64,000 bases of DNA from Rubrivivax sp. (GCA_019635285.1 JAHBZS010000016.1:1-64000), one strand, 5' to 3'; counted from the first letter of the stretch, positions 25,371 to 34,391 are shown. Numbers and translations are program-made. Notes: generated by a model from the letters alone, not told the origin.

Positions 25371-26942
25371 TCAGTCGACGACGGTCTGCGACTGCTCGCG
25401 CAGGTACAGCGGCAGGTACCAGTACGAGCCGATGGCCTTGCCCGTGCTGCCGCTGCCCTTCCAGCCGCCGAAAGGCTGGTAGCCGGGCCAGGCGCCGGTG
25501 GTCGCGCCCTGCGGCCGGTTGACGTAGGTGACGCCGGCTTCGATGCGCTCGTGGAAGGTGGCGATCTCCTGCGGCGCGCCGTAGAAGCCCGCCGTCAGGC
25601 CGTAGTCGCTGTCGTTGGCGCGGGTGATGGCCTCGTCCAGCGACCCGACCTCGCCGACCAGCACCAGCGGCAGGAACAGCTCTTCGCGCCACAGCCGGTG
25701 GCCGTAGGGTGCGCCGGCGACGGTCGGTGCGACGAAGTTCCCGCGCGCCAGGGCGCCGTCCTCCAGCCGGCGGCCGCCGCACAGCACCTGGCCCTCGCGC
25801 TGCAGGTCGTCCACCGCGCGGCGGTAGCGCTGCACCGCGCTGCCGTTGATCACCGGGCCCATCCAGTTCGCCGCCACGGTCGGGTCGCCGACGGCCAGCG
25901 CCTCGGTGCGTTGCCGCAGCTGCTGGCGCAGGGCCTCGGCCACGGGCTGCTCCACGTAGACCCGCGAGCACGCCGAACACTTCTGGCCCTGCAGGCCGAA
26001 GGCCGAGCGCACGATGCCGGTGGCGGCACGTTCCAGGTCGGCGTGGCGGGTGACGATGGCGGCGTTCTTGCCGCCCATCTCGGCGATCAGCGGGCGCGGC
26101 CGCGGGCCGGCGACGAAGTGGCGCAGCAGCCCGGTGCCGACCTCGTGCGAGCCGGTGAAGGTGCCGCCGGCCACGCCGGGGTGCATCATCAGCGCCGCGC
26201 CCACCTCCGCGCCGCGGCCGCTGACCAGGTTCAGCACCCCGGGCGGCAGGCCGGCGGCGTCGAACACGTCCATCAGCAGCCGCCCGCTCCAGGCGGTGTC
26301 GCTGGCCGTCTTGAAGACCACCGTGTTGCCGGCGACCAGCGCCGCGGCGATCGGCCCGCCAGCCAGCGCGAACGGAAAGTTGAAAGGCGCGATCACCGCC
26401 CACACGCCGTAGGGCTTGAGCACCGTGCGGTTGTGGCTGCGCCAGCCGCTGAGCGGGTCGTCGGGCAGCACGCGCTCGAAGCCGGCCTGCTCGGCCATGC
26501 GCTCGCAATACCAGCTGATCAGGTCGGCGGTTTCCTGCACCTCGCCGATCGACTCCATGCGGTTCTTGCCGACCTCCAGCGCCAGCGCGGCGGCGAGTTC
26601 GTAGACGCGCTGCTCGATCCGCGCGGCGGCGCGCTGCAGCAGCGCGATGCGCTGCGCATACGGCGTGGCGGCCCAGCCGGGCGCGGCGGCGCGGGCGGCG
26701 GCCACCGCGTCGTCGACGTCGGCCGCGCGGCCCAGCGGGAAGCGGCCGAGCAGCAGCTCGCGGTCGATCGGCGAGCGCAGTTCGAAGTGCTGCGCGGCGT
26801 CGCGCGGCCGGCCGTCGATGTGCATCGCATGCTCGGCGCCCAGGTGGCGCCGCACTTCGGCCAGGGCCGCGTCGAAGCGCTGGTGCAGCGCCGGCGGCGG
26901 GTCGAACATCGTCGCGTAGGTCAGCCGGTACGACGCGCTCAT
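25371..26942 (-). CDS. Aldehyde dehydrogenase, probably 1-pyrroline-5-carboxylate (glutamate semialdehyde) dehydrogenase
   Basis: 523-residue NAD(P)-dependent aldehyde dehydrogenase. Catalytic Cys322 lies in GLQGQKCSACSR and Glu288 in AEMGGKNAAIV. VIAPFNFPFALAGG is the cofactor-binding start. The ending NRPQGATTGAWPGYQPFGG and GSYWYLPLYLREQSQT strongly resembles P5C dehydrogenases (RocA/PruA or the PutA C-terminal domain), so it probably oxidises glutamate semialdehyde to glutamate. ATG at 26942 (MSASYRLTY). It is the last gene after the first liv transport operon on the same strand. Confidence 0.8.
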   Translation of the reverse strand: MSASYRLTYATMFDPPPALHQRFDAALAEVRRHLGAEHAMHIDGRPRDAAQHFELRSPIDRELLLGRFPLGRAADVDDAVAAARAAAPGWAATPYAQRIALLQRAAARIEQRVYELAAALALEVGKNRMESIGEVQETADLISWYCERMAEQAGFERVLPDDPLSGWRSHNRTVLKPYGVWAVIAPFNFPFALAGGPIAAALVAGNTVVFKTASDTAWSGRLLMDVFDAAGLPPGVLNLVSGRGAEVGAALMMHPGVAGGTFTGSHEVGTGLLRHFVAGPRPRPLIAEMGGKNAAIVTRHADLERAATGIVRSAFGLQGQKCSACSRVYVEQPVAEALRQQLRQRTEALAVGDPTVAANWMGPVINGSAVQRYRRAVDDLQREGQVLCGGRRLEDGALARGNFVAPTVAGAPYGHRLWREELFLPLVLVGEVGSLDEAITRANDSDYGLTAGFYGAPQEIATFHERIEAGVTYVNRPQGATTGAWPGYQPFGGWKGSGSTGKAIGSYWYLPLYLREQSQTVVD

Positions 26943-27068
26943 GGCCACCCCTTGCCCGGTGCATACGCCGGTCGATCCCGCGCGGGGATGCAGGCCGGCT
27001 GGGCAGCGGCCCGGCGCTCGGCGCGCTTCGCGGTGGCTGCCGCGTGTCTCATGCGCCCGCCGCCGCGT

Positions 27069-28040
27069 CTACAGCGGCTTTTTCAGCCAGTGCCCGATTT
27101 CGCCGACGATGCCGCGGCGGAAGGCCATCACGCAGATGACGAAGATCACGCCCTGCACCACGGTGACCCACGCGCCCAGCTGCGCCAGATAGTTCTGCAT
27201 GGTGATGATCACCGCGGCGCCGACCACCGGGCCGAACACCGTGCCCATGCCGCCCAGCAGCGTCATCAGCACCACCTCGCCGGACATCGACCAGTGCACG
27301 TCGGTCAGCGAGGCCAGCTGGAACACCAGCGCCTTGGTGGCGCCGGCCAGCCCGGCCAGCGTGCCCGACAGCACGAAGGCCAGCAGCTTGTAGCGGTCGG
27401 TGTCGTAGCCCAGCGAGATGGCGCGGCTTTCGTTCTCGCGGATGGCTTTCAGCACCTGGCCGAAGGGCGAATGGATGGTGCGGTAGACCAGCCCGAAGCC
27501 GATCAGGAAGATCACCAGCACCAGCGCATACATGGCCAGCGGCTTGTCCAGCGGGATCAGGCCGAAGAGCTGGCCGCGCGGCACGCCCTGGATGCCGTCC
27601 TCGCCGCCGGTGAACTTGGCCTGCAGGCTGAAGAAGAAGACCATCTGCGCCAGCGCCAGCGTGATCATCGCGAAGTAGATGCCCTGGCGGCGGATGGCCA
27701 GCAAGCCCGCGCCCACGCTCAGCAGCGCCGCGCAGGCGGTGCCGAACAGGATCGCCAACTCCGGCGTCAGCCCCCACACCTTGGCGGCATGGGCCGACGC
27801 ATAGCCGGCCGAGCCGAGGAACATCGCGTGGCCGAAGGACAGCAGCCCGCCGAAGCCGATCAGCAGGTTGAAGGCGCAGGCGAAGAGCGCGAAGCACATC
27901 ACCTTCATCATGAACACCGGGTAGACGACCGCCGGCGCCAGCAGCAGCACCGCGAGCATCAAAAGGAAGGCGATGCGATGCGCGCGCCGCTCGCCCGCCT
28001 GCCGGACCGCCGTGGCGGAGAGTCCGCTGCCGTCGCTCAT
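27069..28040 (-). CDS. livM: Branched-chain amino acid type ABC transporter, LivM permease (operon 1)
   Basis: 323-residue inner-membrane permease with about nine helices. FNLLIGFGGLLSFGHAMFLGSAGYA and GEVVLMTLLGGMGTVFGPVVG are the hallmarks of LivM, the latter being the EAA-type loop. ATG at 28040 overlaps the stop of livH by 4 bp (ATGA). Together with LivH it forms the channel; substrate is a branched-chain amino acid or another hydrophobic amide/acid, not definable from sequence. Confidence 0.92.
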   Translation of the reverse strand: MSDGSGLSATAVRQAGERRAHRIAFLLMLAVLLLAPAVVYPVFMMKVMCFALFACAFNLLIGFGGLLSFGHAMFLGSAGYASAHAAKVWGLTPELAILFGTACAALLSVGAGLLAIRRQGIYFAMITLALAQMVFFFSLQAKFTGGEDGIQGVPRGQLFGLIPLDKPLAMYALVLVIFLIGFGLVYRTIHSPFGQVLKAIRENESRAISLGYDTDRYKLLAFVLSGTLAGLAGATKALVFQLASLTDVHWSMSGEVVLMTLLGGMGTVFGPVVGAAVIITMQNYLAQLGAWVTVVQGVIFVICVMAFRRGIVGEIGHWLKKPL

Positions 28041-28924
28041 TTCTGCGTCCCGAACAGGCCCGCCGGCCGCACCAGCAGCACGATGGCCATGATGATGAAG
28101 ATCACGGTGCTCGATGCCTCGGGGTAGAAGACCTTGGTCAGGCCCTCGATGAGCCCCAGGCCGAAGCCGGTGAGGATCGAGCCCATGATCGAGCCCATGC
28201 CGCCGATGACGACCACGGCAAAGACGATGATGATCAGGTCGGAGCCCATCTGCGGACTGACCTGGTACACCGGCGCGGCCATCACGCCGGCCAGCGCCGC
28301 CAGGCCGACGCCGAAGCCGTAGGTCAAGGTGATCATGCGCGGCACGTTGACGCCGAAGGCCTGCACCAGCTGCGGGTTCTCGGTCGCGGCGCGCAGGTAC
28401 GAGCCGAGCTTGGTGCGCTCGATGACGTACCAGGTGCTCAGGCACACCACCAGCGAGGCGGCGATGATCCAGCCGCGGTAGTTGGGCAGGAACATGAAGC
28501 CCAGGTTCTGGCCGCCCACCAGTTGCGGCGGGATGGCGTACGGCTGGCCCGAGGAGCCGAACTCGTTGCGGAACAACCCCTGGATGATCAGCGCGAGGCC
28601 GAAGGTCAGCAGCAGGCCGTAGAGGTGGTCCAGCTGGTACAGCCTGGACAGCAACAGCCGCTCGATGACCACGCCGGTGGCGCCGACGATGAAGGGCGTG
28701 ATGAGCAGCGACCACCAGTAGCCGACGCCCAGCTTGTTGAGCAGCAGGTAGGCGGTGAAGGCGCCCAGCATGTACTGCGCGCCGTGCGCGAAGTTGATGA
28801 TGTTCAGCAGGCCGAAGATCACCGCCAGGCCCAGCGACAGCAGCGCATAGAACGAGCCGTTGATCAGCCCGATCAGCAACTGGCCGAACAGCGCTTGTGT
28901 AGGAACTCCGAAGATCTCGGTCAT
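28037..28924 (-). CDS. livH: Branched-chain amino acid type ABC transporter, LivH permease (operon 1)
   Basis: 295-residue permease. Typical LivH opening LLIGLINGSFYALLSLGLAVIFGLLN, then INFAHGAQYMLGAF, and the coupling loop VIGGMGSIMGSILTGF. Overlaps livM by 4 bp. It is separated from the upstream binding-protein gene by 49 bp containing a perfect 11-bp hairpin. Confidence 0.93.
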   Translation of the reverse strand: MTEIFGVPTQALFGQLLIGLINGSFYALLSLGLAVIFGLLNIINFAHGAQYMLGAFTAYLLLNKLGVGYWWSLLITPFIVGATGVVIERLLLSRLYQLDHLYGLLLTFGLALIIQGLFRNEFGSSGQPYAIPPQLVGGQNLGFMFLPNYRGWIIAASLVVCLSTWYVIERTKLGSYLRAATENPQLVQAFGVNVPRMITLTYGFGVGLAALAGVMAAPVYQVSPQMGSDLIIIVFAVVVIGGMGSIMGSILTGFGLGLIEGLTKVFYPEASSTVIFIIMAIVLLVRPAGLFGTQK

Positions 28925-28940
28925 GGCGGTGGCTCACGGC

Positions 28941-28965
28941 GCTGGGGCGGCGCGGCCGCCCCAGC
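28941..28965. other. Perfect 11-bp inverted repeat between binding-protein and livH genes (operon 1)
   Basis: GCTGGGGCGGC (28941-28951) pairs with GCCGCCCCAGC (28955-28965) across a 3-nt loop. On the transcribed strand it follows the stop of the binding-protein gene by 8 bp and has no U-tract, so it is more likely an mRNA-stabilising or processing hairpin than a terminator. Confidence 0.7.
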
Positions 28966-28973
28966 GAGGCTGA

Positions 28974-30197
28974 CTACTTCTTGGCAACCAGCGGGCAATC
29001 GCCCTGGTCGAGCGGCCGGAAGGCCTGGTCGGCGGGGATCGTGGAACGCACCTTCAGCAGGTCCCACGGGCCCTTGGACTCCGACGGCTTCTTCACTTCC
29101 ACCAGGTAGGCCGGGTGCAGCGTGCGGCCGTCGGCGCGGATCGAGCCCTTGCCGAACAGCGGGTCGTCGGTCGGCAGTTCCTTCATCTTGGCCACCACCT
29201 TGGTGCCGTCGTCGGTCTTCGCCGCCTCGACCGCCTTCAGGTAGTGCAGCACCGAGGCGTAGACGCCGGCCTGCACCATCGTCGGGTACTTGCCGCCGGT
29301 GGCCGCGTTGAAGCGCTTGGTCCAGGCGCGGGTCTGGTCGTTGAGGTCCCAGTAGAAGGTGGTGGTGAAGATCAGGCCTTGCGCGGTGTTCAGGCCCAGG
29401 CTGTGCACGTCGGTGAGGAACATCAGCATGCCGGCCAGGTTCTGCCCGCCCTTGGTGATGCCGAACTCCGACGCCTGCTTGATGGAGTTGATGGTGTCGC
29501 CGCCGGCGTTGGCCAGCGCGACGATCTTGGCCTTGGAGGCCTGCGCCTGCAGCAAGAAGGAGCTGAAGTCGGTGCCCGGGAACGGCGTGCGCACCTTGCC
29601 CAGCACCTTGCCGCCGTTCTTCAGCACCACCGCCTCGGTGTCACGCTCCAGCGCGTGGCCGAAGGCGTAGTCGGCGGTCAGGAAGAACCAGGTGTCGCCA
29701 CCGGTCTTGGTGATGGCGCTGCCGGTGCCGTTGGCGAGCATCCAGGTGTCGTAGGTCCAGTGCACCGTGTTCGGGCTGCAGGCCTTGCCGGTCAGGTCGG
29801 AGGTGGCAGCGCCCGAGTTGATGAAGGCCTTGCCCTTTTCCTTGGTCAGCTGGTTGATGGCCAGCGCCACCGACGAGGTCGGCACGTCGAAGATCGCGTC
29901 GACCTTGTCCTGGTCGTACCAGGTGCGCGCGATGGTCGAGCCGACGTCGGGCTTGTTCTGGTGGTCGGCCGAGACGATCTCGACCTTCATGCCCTTGGCC
30001 GCGGCCCCGAAGTCCTCGACCGCCATCTTTGCGGCGGCCAGCCCGCCGGGGCCCGACACGTCGGCGTACAGGCCGGACATGTCGTTCATCACGCCGATCT
30101 TGATGACGCCGTCGGAGATCTGCGCCTGCGCCGCGGCGGCGCCGAGGCCGCAGGCGGCGGCCACCAAGGTCGACAGGAGAGTGCGCTTCATCTTCAT
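28974..30197 (-). CDS. Branched-chain amino acid type ABC transporter, periplasmic binding protein (operon 1)
   Basis: About 407 residues. Signal peptide MKMKRTLLSTLVAAACGLGAAAAQAQ, mature start ISDGVIKIGVMNDMSGLYADVSGPGG, the Peripla_BP_6 (type I LivK-like) fold. ATG at 30197 was chosen over an upstream GTG; a second ATG two codons later is also possible. The closest relatives I recall are annotated only as ABC substrate-binding proteins, often for aromatic or hydroxy acids, so the ligand is open. Confidence 0.92.
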   Translation of the reverse strand: MKMKRTLLSTLVAAACGLGAAAAQAQISDGVIKIGVMNDMSGLYADVSGPGGLAAAKMAVEDFGAAAKGMKVEIVSADHQNKPDVGSTIARTWYDQDKVDAIFDVPTSSVALAINQLTKEKGKAFINSGAATSDLTGKACSPNTVHWTYDTWMLANGTGSAITKTGGDTWFFLTADYAFGHALERDTEAVVLKNGGKVLGKVRTPFPGTDFSSFLLQAQASKAKIVALANAGGDTINSIKQASEFGITKGGQNLAGMLMFLTDVHSLGLNTAQGLIFTTTFYWDLNDQTRAWTKRFNAATGGKYPTMVQAGVYASVLHYLKAVEAAKTDDGTKVVAKMKELPTDDPLFGKGSIRADGRTLHPAYLVEVKKPSESKGPWDLLKVRSTIPADQAFRPLDQGDCPLVAKK

Positions 30198-30248
30198 TTC
30201 CAACCCTTTCCAGTTGCAAAAAAGCGCCGGCGCGGCCGCCGGCCCCAT

Positions 30249-30953
30249 TCAAACCCCCAGCACCTCGTGCAGCATGGGCTGCTTGGCTTCCAGTTCGGAC
30301 GCGCCGAAGCGCTCGATCACCTGGCCATGTTCGATGACATAAAAGCGGTCGGCCAGCGGCGCGGCGAAGCGGAAGTTCTGCTCGACCATGACGATGGTCA
30401 GCCCCTTCTCGCGCAGCGTGCGGATGGCGCGGCCCAGCGCCTGCACGATCACCGGCGCCAGGCCTTCGGAGATCTCGTCCAGCAGCAGCAGCTTCGCGCC
30501 GGTGCGCAGCACGCGCGCCACCGCCAGCATCTGCTGCTCGCCGCCCGACAGCCGGCCGCCGGGGCTGGCGCGGCGCTCCTTCAGGTTCGGGAACATCGCG
30601 TAGATCTCTTCGAGGCTCATGCCGCCCGAGGCCACCGGCGGCGGCAGCAGCAGGTTCTCCTCGCAGCTCAGGCTGGTGAAGATGCCGCGTTCCTCGGGGC
30701 AGTAGCCGATGCCCAGGTGGGCGATGCGATGCGGCGGCAGCGCCACGGCCTGCGTGCCGTTGATCATCACCGAGCCGGTGCGCCGGCCCACCAGGCCCAT
30801 GATGGCCTTCAGCGTGGTGGTGCGACCCGAGCCGTTGCGGCCGAGCAGCGTCACCACCTCGCCCTTGTTCACTTCCAGGTCGATGCCATGCAGGATGTGC
30901 GACTCGCCGTACCAGGCGTGCACGTCGTTCAGGCGCAGCAGTTCGGTGCTCAC
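30249..30953 (-). CDS. livF: LivF-type ABC ATPase with Arg in place of the Walker A Lys (operon 1)
   Basis: 234 residues. LivF hallmarks: LRLNDVHAWYGESHILHGI, signature RLSGGEQQMLAVARV, Walker B LLLLDEISEGLAP, and IVMVEQN. The Walker A reads GRNGSGRTTT: the canonical lysine is an arginine (codon CGC in the given sequence), while the LivG partner and both ATPases of operon 2 keep GKTT. Arg may impair ATP hydrolysis or be a subfamily feature. Ends 51 bp before the binding-protein start. Confidence 0.9.
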   Translation of the reverse strand: MSTELLRLNDVHAWYGESHILHGIDLEVNKGEVVTLLGRNGSGRTTTLKAIMGLVGRRTGSVMINGTQAVALPPHRIAHLGIGYCPEERGIFTSLSCEENLLLPPPVASGGMSLEEIYAMFPNLKERRASPGGRLSGGEQQMLAVARVLRTGAKLLLLDEISEGLAPVIVQALGRAIRTLREKGLTIVMVEQNFRFAAPLADRFYVIEHGQVIERFGASELEAKQPMLHEVLGV

Positions 30954-31010
30954 GGTGCGCGGTGCTCCGTTGTCGTCAGGCGGCCGCCGCCGATGCGGGG
31001 GACAGGGGGC

Positions 31011-31787
31011 TCAACCATGGGCGCCCTGCAGTTCGGTCGCTTCGCTGCCCATGTAGGCTTCCAGCACCTGCGGGTGCTTCGACACCTGCTCGTAGGGCCC
31101 TTCGGCGATGACGCTGCCGCGTGCCAGCACCGTGATGGTGTCGGCGATGCTGGCAATCACGTTCATGTTGTGCTCGACCATCAGCACCGTGCGGTTGGCC
31201 GAGACCTTCTTGATGAGCTGCGTCACCAGCTCCACGTCCTCGTGGCCCATGCCCTGCGTCGGCTCGTCCAGCAGCATCATCTTCGGCTCCATGGCCAAGG
31301 TGGTGGCGATCTCGAGCGCGCGCTTGCGGCCGTAGGGCAGCTCCACCGTCACCGTGTCCGCCAGGTCGCGCAGGCCGACGGTCTCCAGCAGCTCCAGCGC
31401 GCGCCCGTTCAGGGCATCGAGCACCTTTTCGGAGCGCCAGAAGTGGAAGGACACGCCCAGCTTGTGCTGCAGCGCCACGCGCACGTTTTCCATCACCGTC
31501 AGGTGCGGGAAGGTGGCCGAGATCTGGAACGAGCGGATGACGCCGCGGCGCGCGATCTGCGCCGGCTTTTCCTTGGTGATGTCATGGCCTTCGAACAGGA
31601 TCTGGCCGCGCGTGGGCACCAGGAACTTGGTCAACAGGTTGAAGCAGGTGGTCTTGCCCGCGCCGTTGGGGCCGATCAGCGCATGGATGTCGCCGCGCCG
31701 CACGCGCAGGTTCACGTCGTCGACGGCCACGAAGCCCTTGAACTCCTTGACGAGGCCACGCGTTTCCAGAATGACGTCGGCGGACAT
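31011..31787 (-). CDS. livG: LivG-type ABC ATPase (operon 1), first gene of the operon
   Basis: 258 residues. Walker A GPNGAGKTTCFNLL; FQISATFPHLTVMENV is typical of LivG; the signature is degenerate (LPYGRKRALEIA), as usual in LivG; Walker B MMLLDEPTQGMGHEDV; switch histidine in MVEHNMNVI. ATG at 31787 (MSADVILETRG). The long open frame upstream of it overlaps the hydrolase gene and is not coding. The order livG, livF, binding protein, livH, livM is complete, then the dehydrogenase gene. Confidence 0.93.
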   Translation of the reverse strand: MSADVILETRGLVKEFKGFVAVDDVNLRVRRGDIHALIGPNGAGKTTCFNLLTKFLVPTRGQILFEGHDITKEKPAQIARRGVIRSFQISATFPHLTVMENVRVALQHKLGVSFHFWRSEKVLDALNGRALELLETVGLRDLADTVTVELPYGRKRALEIATTLAMEPKMMLLDEPTQGMGHEDVELVTQLIKKVSANRTVLMVEHNMNVIASIADTITVLARGSVIAEGPYEQVSKHPQVLEAYMGSEATELQGAHG

Positions 31788-31909
31788 GGGTGATGGGGCG
31801 GGTTCGCGGTGTTCCTGCAAAGGCGCGATTATTCGTGCAAGGCCGGGCCGCGCACGGCCGGGTTTGTGCTTACGCAGCAACGCGCACTTTATCGCGCCCG
31901 CCGGCGGCT

Positions 31910-33382
31910 TCAGCCCGCCTCCACGCCGGCCTGGAAGACCTGCAGGTCGAAGTCGGACGAGCCTTCCTTCATCGTCGCGCACAGGATGCGCCGGCCGTCG
32001 CTGCGCACGTTGACCAGGCCGTACACCAGGTCGGTGGCCATCGGCATGCGCGACAGCCGGCGGTAGTAGCCGGTGGGCGAGGCGTCGAAGTCGACCTCCA
32101 GCTGCGCCGGCTCGAAGGGCTGCTTCGGTTCGGCGACGCTGCGGGCGTGCGTGGCGAAATCCAGCGCGACCGAACGCGCCAGTTCGGTCGAGTACAGCAG
32201 CGGTGGCATGGTGGCGCCGCCCGTGTCGCGCGCTTCGCGGCCGTAGCGCGCGCTGGCGCCCAGGATGCGCGGGCGCGGGTGGGCATAGTCCTCGTTGTCG
32301 CCGGAAGAGACCACCGTGGCGCGCGCGGCCATCGCGCGCACGAAGCGCAGGTCGACGTCGTCGCTGCCGTGGTGGCAGCCCTTGGACACGTCCACCGCGA
32401 ACTCCTCGCCGGCCTGGCAGCTGAGCAGCAGGCGCTGCGAGTCGGTGTTCAGGTCGCCGGTGAGCAGCACGCGCGCCTGGCCGTAGTCCACGCGCAGCAC
32501 CACCGAATGGCCGTTGCGCGTGACGCTCTCGCTGCCCAGCCAGCGCAGGCCGTCGCCGCCGCCGGCGAGCCTTTCGCGCACCGGCCCGAGCACGCGGATC
32601 GCGGCCGCGCCGGGCGCCGGCGCATAACCCGGCAGCCAGCCGTCGGCCTGCGACAGGCTGCTGACCTTCTTCGGCAGCTTGCCGACCAGCTTGGCCAGCG
32701 CCGCGAAGTCGCTGGCGAAGGGGCGCTTCGGCCGGCCGAAGTGGGTCTTGCCGTCCAGCAGCTCGACGATGAAGCGGCCTTCGGGCTTGAGCTCGAAGCC
32801 GGCGACGGGCCACGGCGCGTCGCGGCGGTCGGCGCGCAGCGCGCCCAGCTTGGCGGCGTCCTTGAAGCGGCCGATGCCGTTGTGCCAGAAACGCTCCACC
32901 TCGATGCCGAACGTGCGGCCGTCGGGCAGCGCGCCGGACAGCAGGTCGATCATGCCGCCGAAGTGGTCGGCGTCGGGATGCGTCACGACCATGTTCTTCA
33001 GCGTCACCCGGTCGCGCCGCAGGTCGTCGATGAACTTCCAGCGCACGAAGTTGGCGGCGCCCTTGCGCGTCATCTGCTCGGCCGCGCGGATGCCGGCGTC
33101 GACCATGTGCCAGGCGTCGTCGTGCGGCGTGCGCATCAGCACGCCGTCGCCCTGGCCGACGTCGATGACGTAGATCTCCAGCAGCCCCGTGTCGCCCACC
33201 GCGCTGGCCGGCAGCCAGCCGGTGCGCTTGCGCGCGCGCACCTTCACGCGCTCGGCCGCGCCGCTGCCCTCGCGGGCCAGTTCCTGCAGCGGGTCGCCCC
33301 ACAGCAGCGTCGCCAGCGTCTTGCCGTCGTCCCCCTTCAGCGGCAGCTTGAAGCGGCCGCCGGCGTCGTTCAGGTACTTCAT
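31910..33382 (-). CDS. ComEC/Rec2-like metallo-beta-lactamase-fold hydrolase, stand-alone
   Basis: 490 residues with no membrane segment. The fold is identified by EIYVIDVGQGDGVLMRTP, the metal motif VVTHPDADHFGG, and later RVLLTGDLN and SKGCHHGSDDVD. In ComEC this domain is linked to a membrane channel; here it is free and soluble, with extra N- and C-terminal parts. A similar domain occurs in nucleic-acid or nucleotide-processing proteins, sometimes of defence systems, but no partner gene is seen here. Upstream of the liv operon 1 start, same strand, 122 bp away. Confidence 0.8.
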   Translation of the reverse strand: MKYLNDAGGRFKLPLKGDDGKTLATLLWGDPLQELAREGSGAAERVKVRARKRTGWLPASAVGDTGLLEIYVIDVGQGDGVLMRTPHDDAWHMVDAGIRAAEQMTRKGAANFVRWKFIDDLRRDRVTLKNMVVTHPDADHFGGMIDLLSGALPDGRTFGIEVERFWHNGIGRFKDAAKLGALRADRRDAPWPVAGFELKPEGRFIVELLDGKTHFGRPKRPFASDFAALAKLVGKLPKKVSSLSQADGWLPGYAPAPGAAAIRVLGPVRERLAGGGDGLRWLGSESVTRNGHSVVLRVDYGQARVLLTGDLNTDSQRLLLSCQAGEEFAVDVSKGCHHGSDDVDLRFVRAMAARATVVSSGDNEDYAHPRPRILGASARYGREARDTGGATMPPLLYSTELARSVALDFATHARSVAEPKQPFEPAQLEVDFDASPTGYYRRLSRMPMATDLVYGLVNVRSDGRRILCATMKEGSSDFDLQVFQAGVEAG

Positions 33383-33602
33383 GCCGGCCCTCGTGCATCG
33401 CGGGACGCCATCATGCCGGCGACCAGGCTGTTAAGGTAGACCCTGCTGCGGCGGCCCTGGCGCCGGCCGCGGCACACCCCGCGGCCGTGCACGGGCCGAC
33501 TGGCGTGGTTCGTGTGCGCGGGCGCTTCGCCCGCCGTTTGGGCTTCGTGAGTGGTTCGTCCGGCCGTCCCTAGAGACTGCGACGACGGAGCGACCCCGCA
33601 CG
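33383..33602. promoter_or_regulatory. Divergent intergenic region, 220 bp
   Basis: Between the ComEC-like and methyltransferase genes. It holds a 7-bp perfect hairpin GCGGGCG / CGCCCGC (33518-33534, loop CTT) followed by CGTTTGGG. I see no convincing promoter boxes and no small gene. Confidence 0.4.
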
Positions 33603-34367
33603 ATGAGGCAAACCATTCACGACATCAGCTTTCCAGTCACCGAGCCCGGCGCGCTGGACCAGGACCAGGCCTACTTCCTGCTGCGCGAGGCCGACGGCAC
33701 CCAGCGCCTGCGCTTCCACGACTACGGCGAGATCTACCGCCGCCCCGGCCTGTACGAACAGCTCTTCTACGAGCGCCTGCGCTGCACCTCGCCCACCAAG
33801 GCACGCGACGTGCTGCTCAAGGTGCTGGCCGACAGCCAGCAGGACGTGCACGGCCTGCGCGTGCTCGACCTGGGCGCCGGCAACGGCATGGTCGGCGAGC
33901 TGCTGGACGCGGCGCGGGTCATCGGCGTGGACCTGCTGCCCGAGGCGCGTGACGCCTGCGAGCGCGACCGGCCGCACGCCTACGACGCCTACTACGTGAC
34001 CGACATGGCGCGGCTGGATGCCGACACGGCGCGGCAGATGCAGCACTGGCAGCTCGACTGCCTGACCTGCATCGCGGCGCTGGGCTTCGGCGACATTCCG
34101 GTGGCGGCCTTCGCGCAGGCCTTCAACCTGATCGGCGCGGGCGGCTGGATCGTCTTCAACGTCAAGGAGACCTTCCTGCACGAGGGCGACCAGACCGGCT
34201 TCTCGCGGCTGGTCAAGGAGCTGATGTTCAGCCAAGCGCTGGAGGTGCACCACCTGGAGCGCTACCTGCACCGCCTGTCCATCGACGGCGCCCCGCTGTT
34301 CTACTACCTGATGGCCGGGCGCAAGTGCGCCGACATCGGCGCGCGCTGGCTGGACACCCGCGACTGA
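33603..34367 (+). CDS. Class I SAM-dependent methyltransferase
   Basis: 254 residues. Motif I is VLDLGAGNGMVGELL (about residues 88-102), followed by VIGVDLLPEARDAC; the rest is a typical Rossmann methyltransferase. The acceptor is unknown. ATG chosen because MRQTIHDISFPVTEPGALDQ is an acceptable family start. The stop sits inside a perfect 12-bp inverted repeat. Confidence 0.85.
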   Translation: MRQTIHDISFPVTEPGALDQDQAYFLLREADGTQRLRFHDYGEIYRRPGLYEQLFYERLRCTSPTKARDVLLKVLADSQQDVHGLRVLDLGAGNGMVGELLDAARVIGVDLLPEARDACERDRPHAYDAYYVTDMARLDADTARQMQHWQLDCLTCIAALGFGDIPVAAFAQAFNLIGAGGWIVFNVKETFLHEGDQTGFSRLVKELMFSQALEVHHLERYLHRLSIDGAPLFYYLMAGRKCADIGARWLDTRD

Positions 34368-34391
34368 CGCGCCGGCGTCGCCGGCGCGTCA
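34365..34391. other. 12-bp perfect inverted repeat overlapping a stop codon
   Basis: TGACGCGCCGGC (34365-34376) and GCCGGCGCGTCA (34380-34391) with a 3-nt loop. The left arm starts with the methyltransferase TGA stop. It could act as an RNA hairpin at the 3' end of the transcript; no U-tract follows. Confidence 0.7.

Noticed and set aside
31011..33398. 795-residue minus-strand frame across livG and the ComEC-like gene
   Set aside because: The upstream part runs in another frame through the ComEC-like gene. Only the final 258 codons are LivG.
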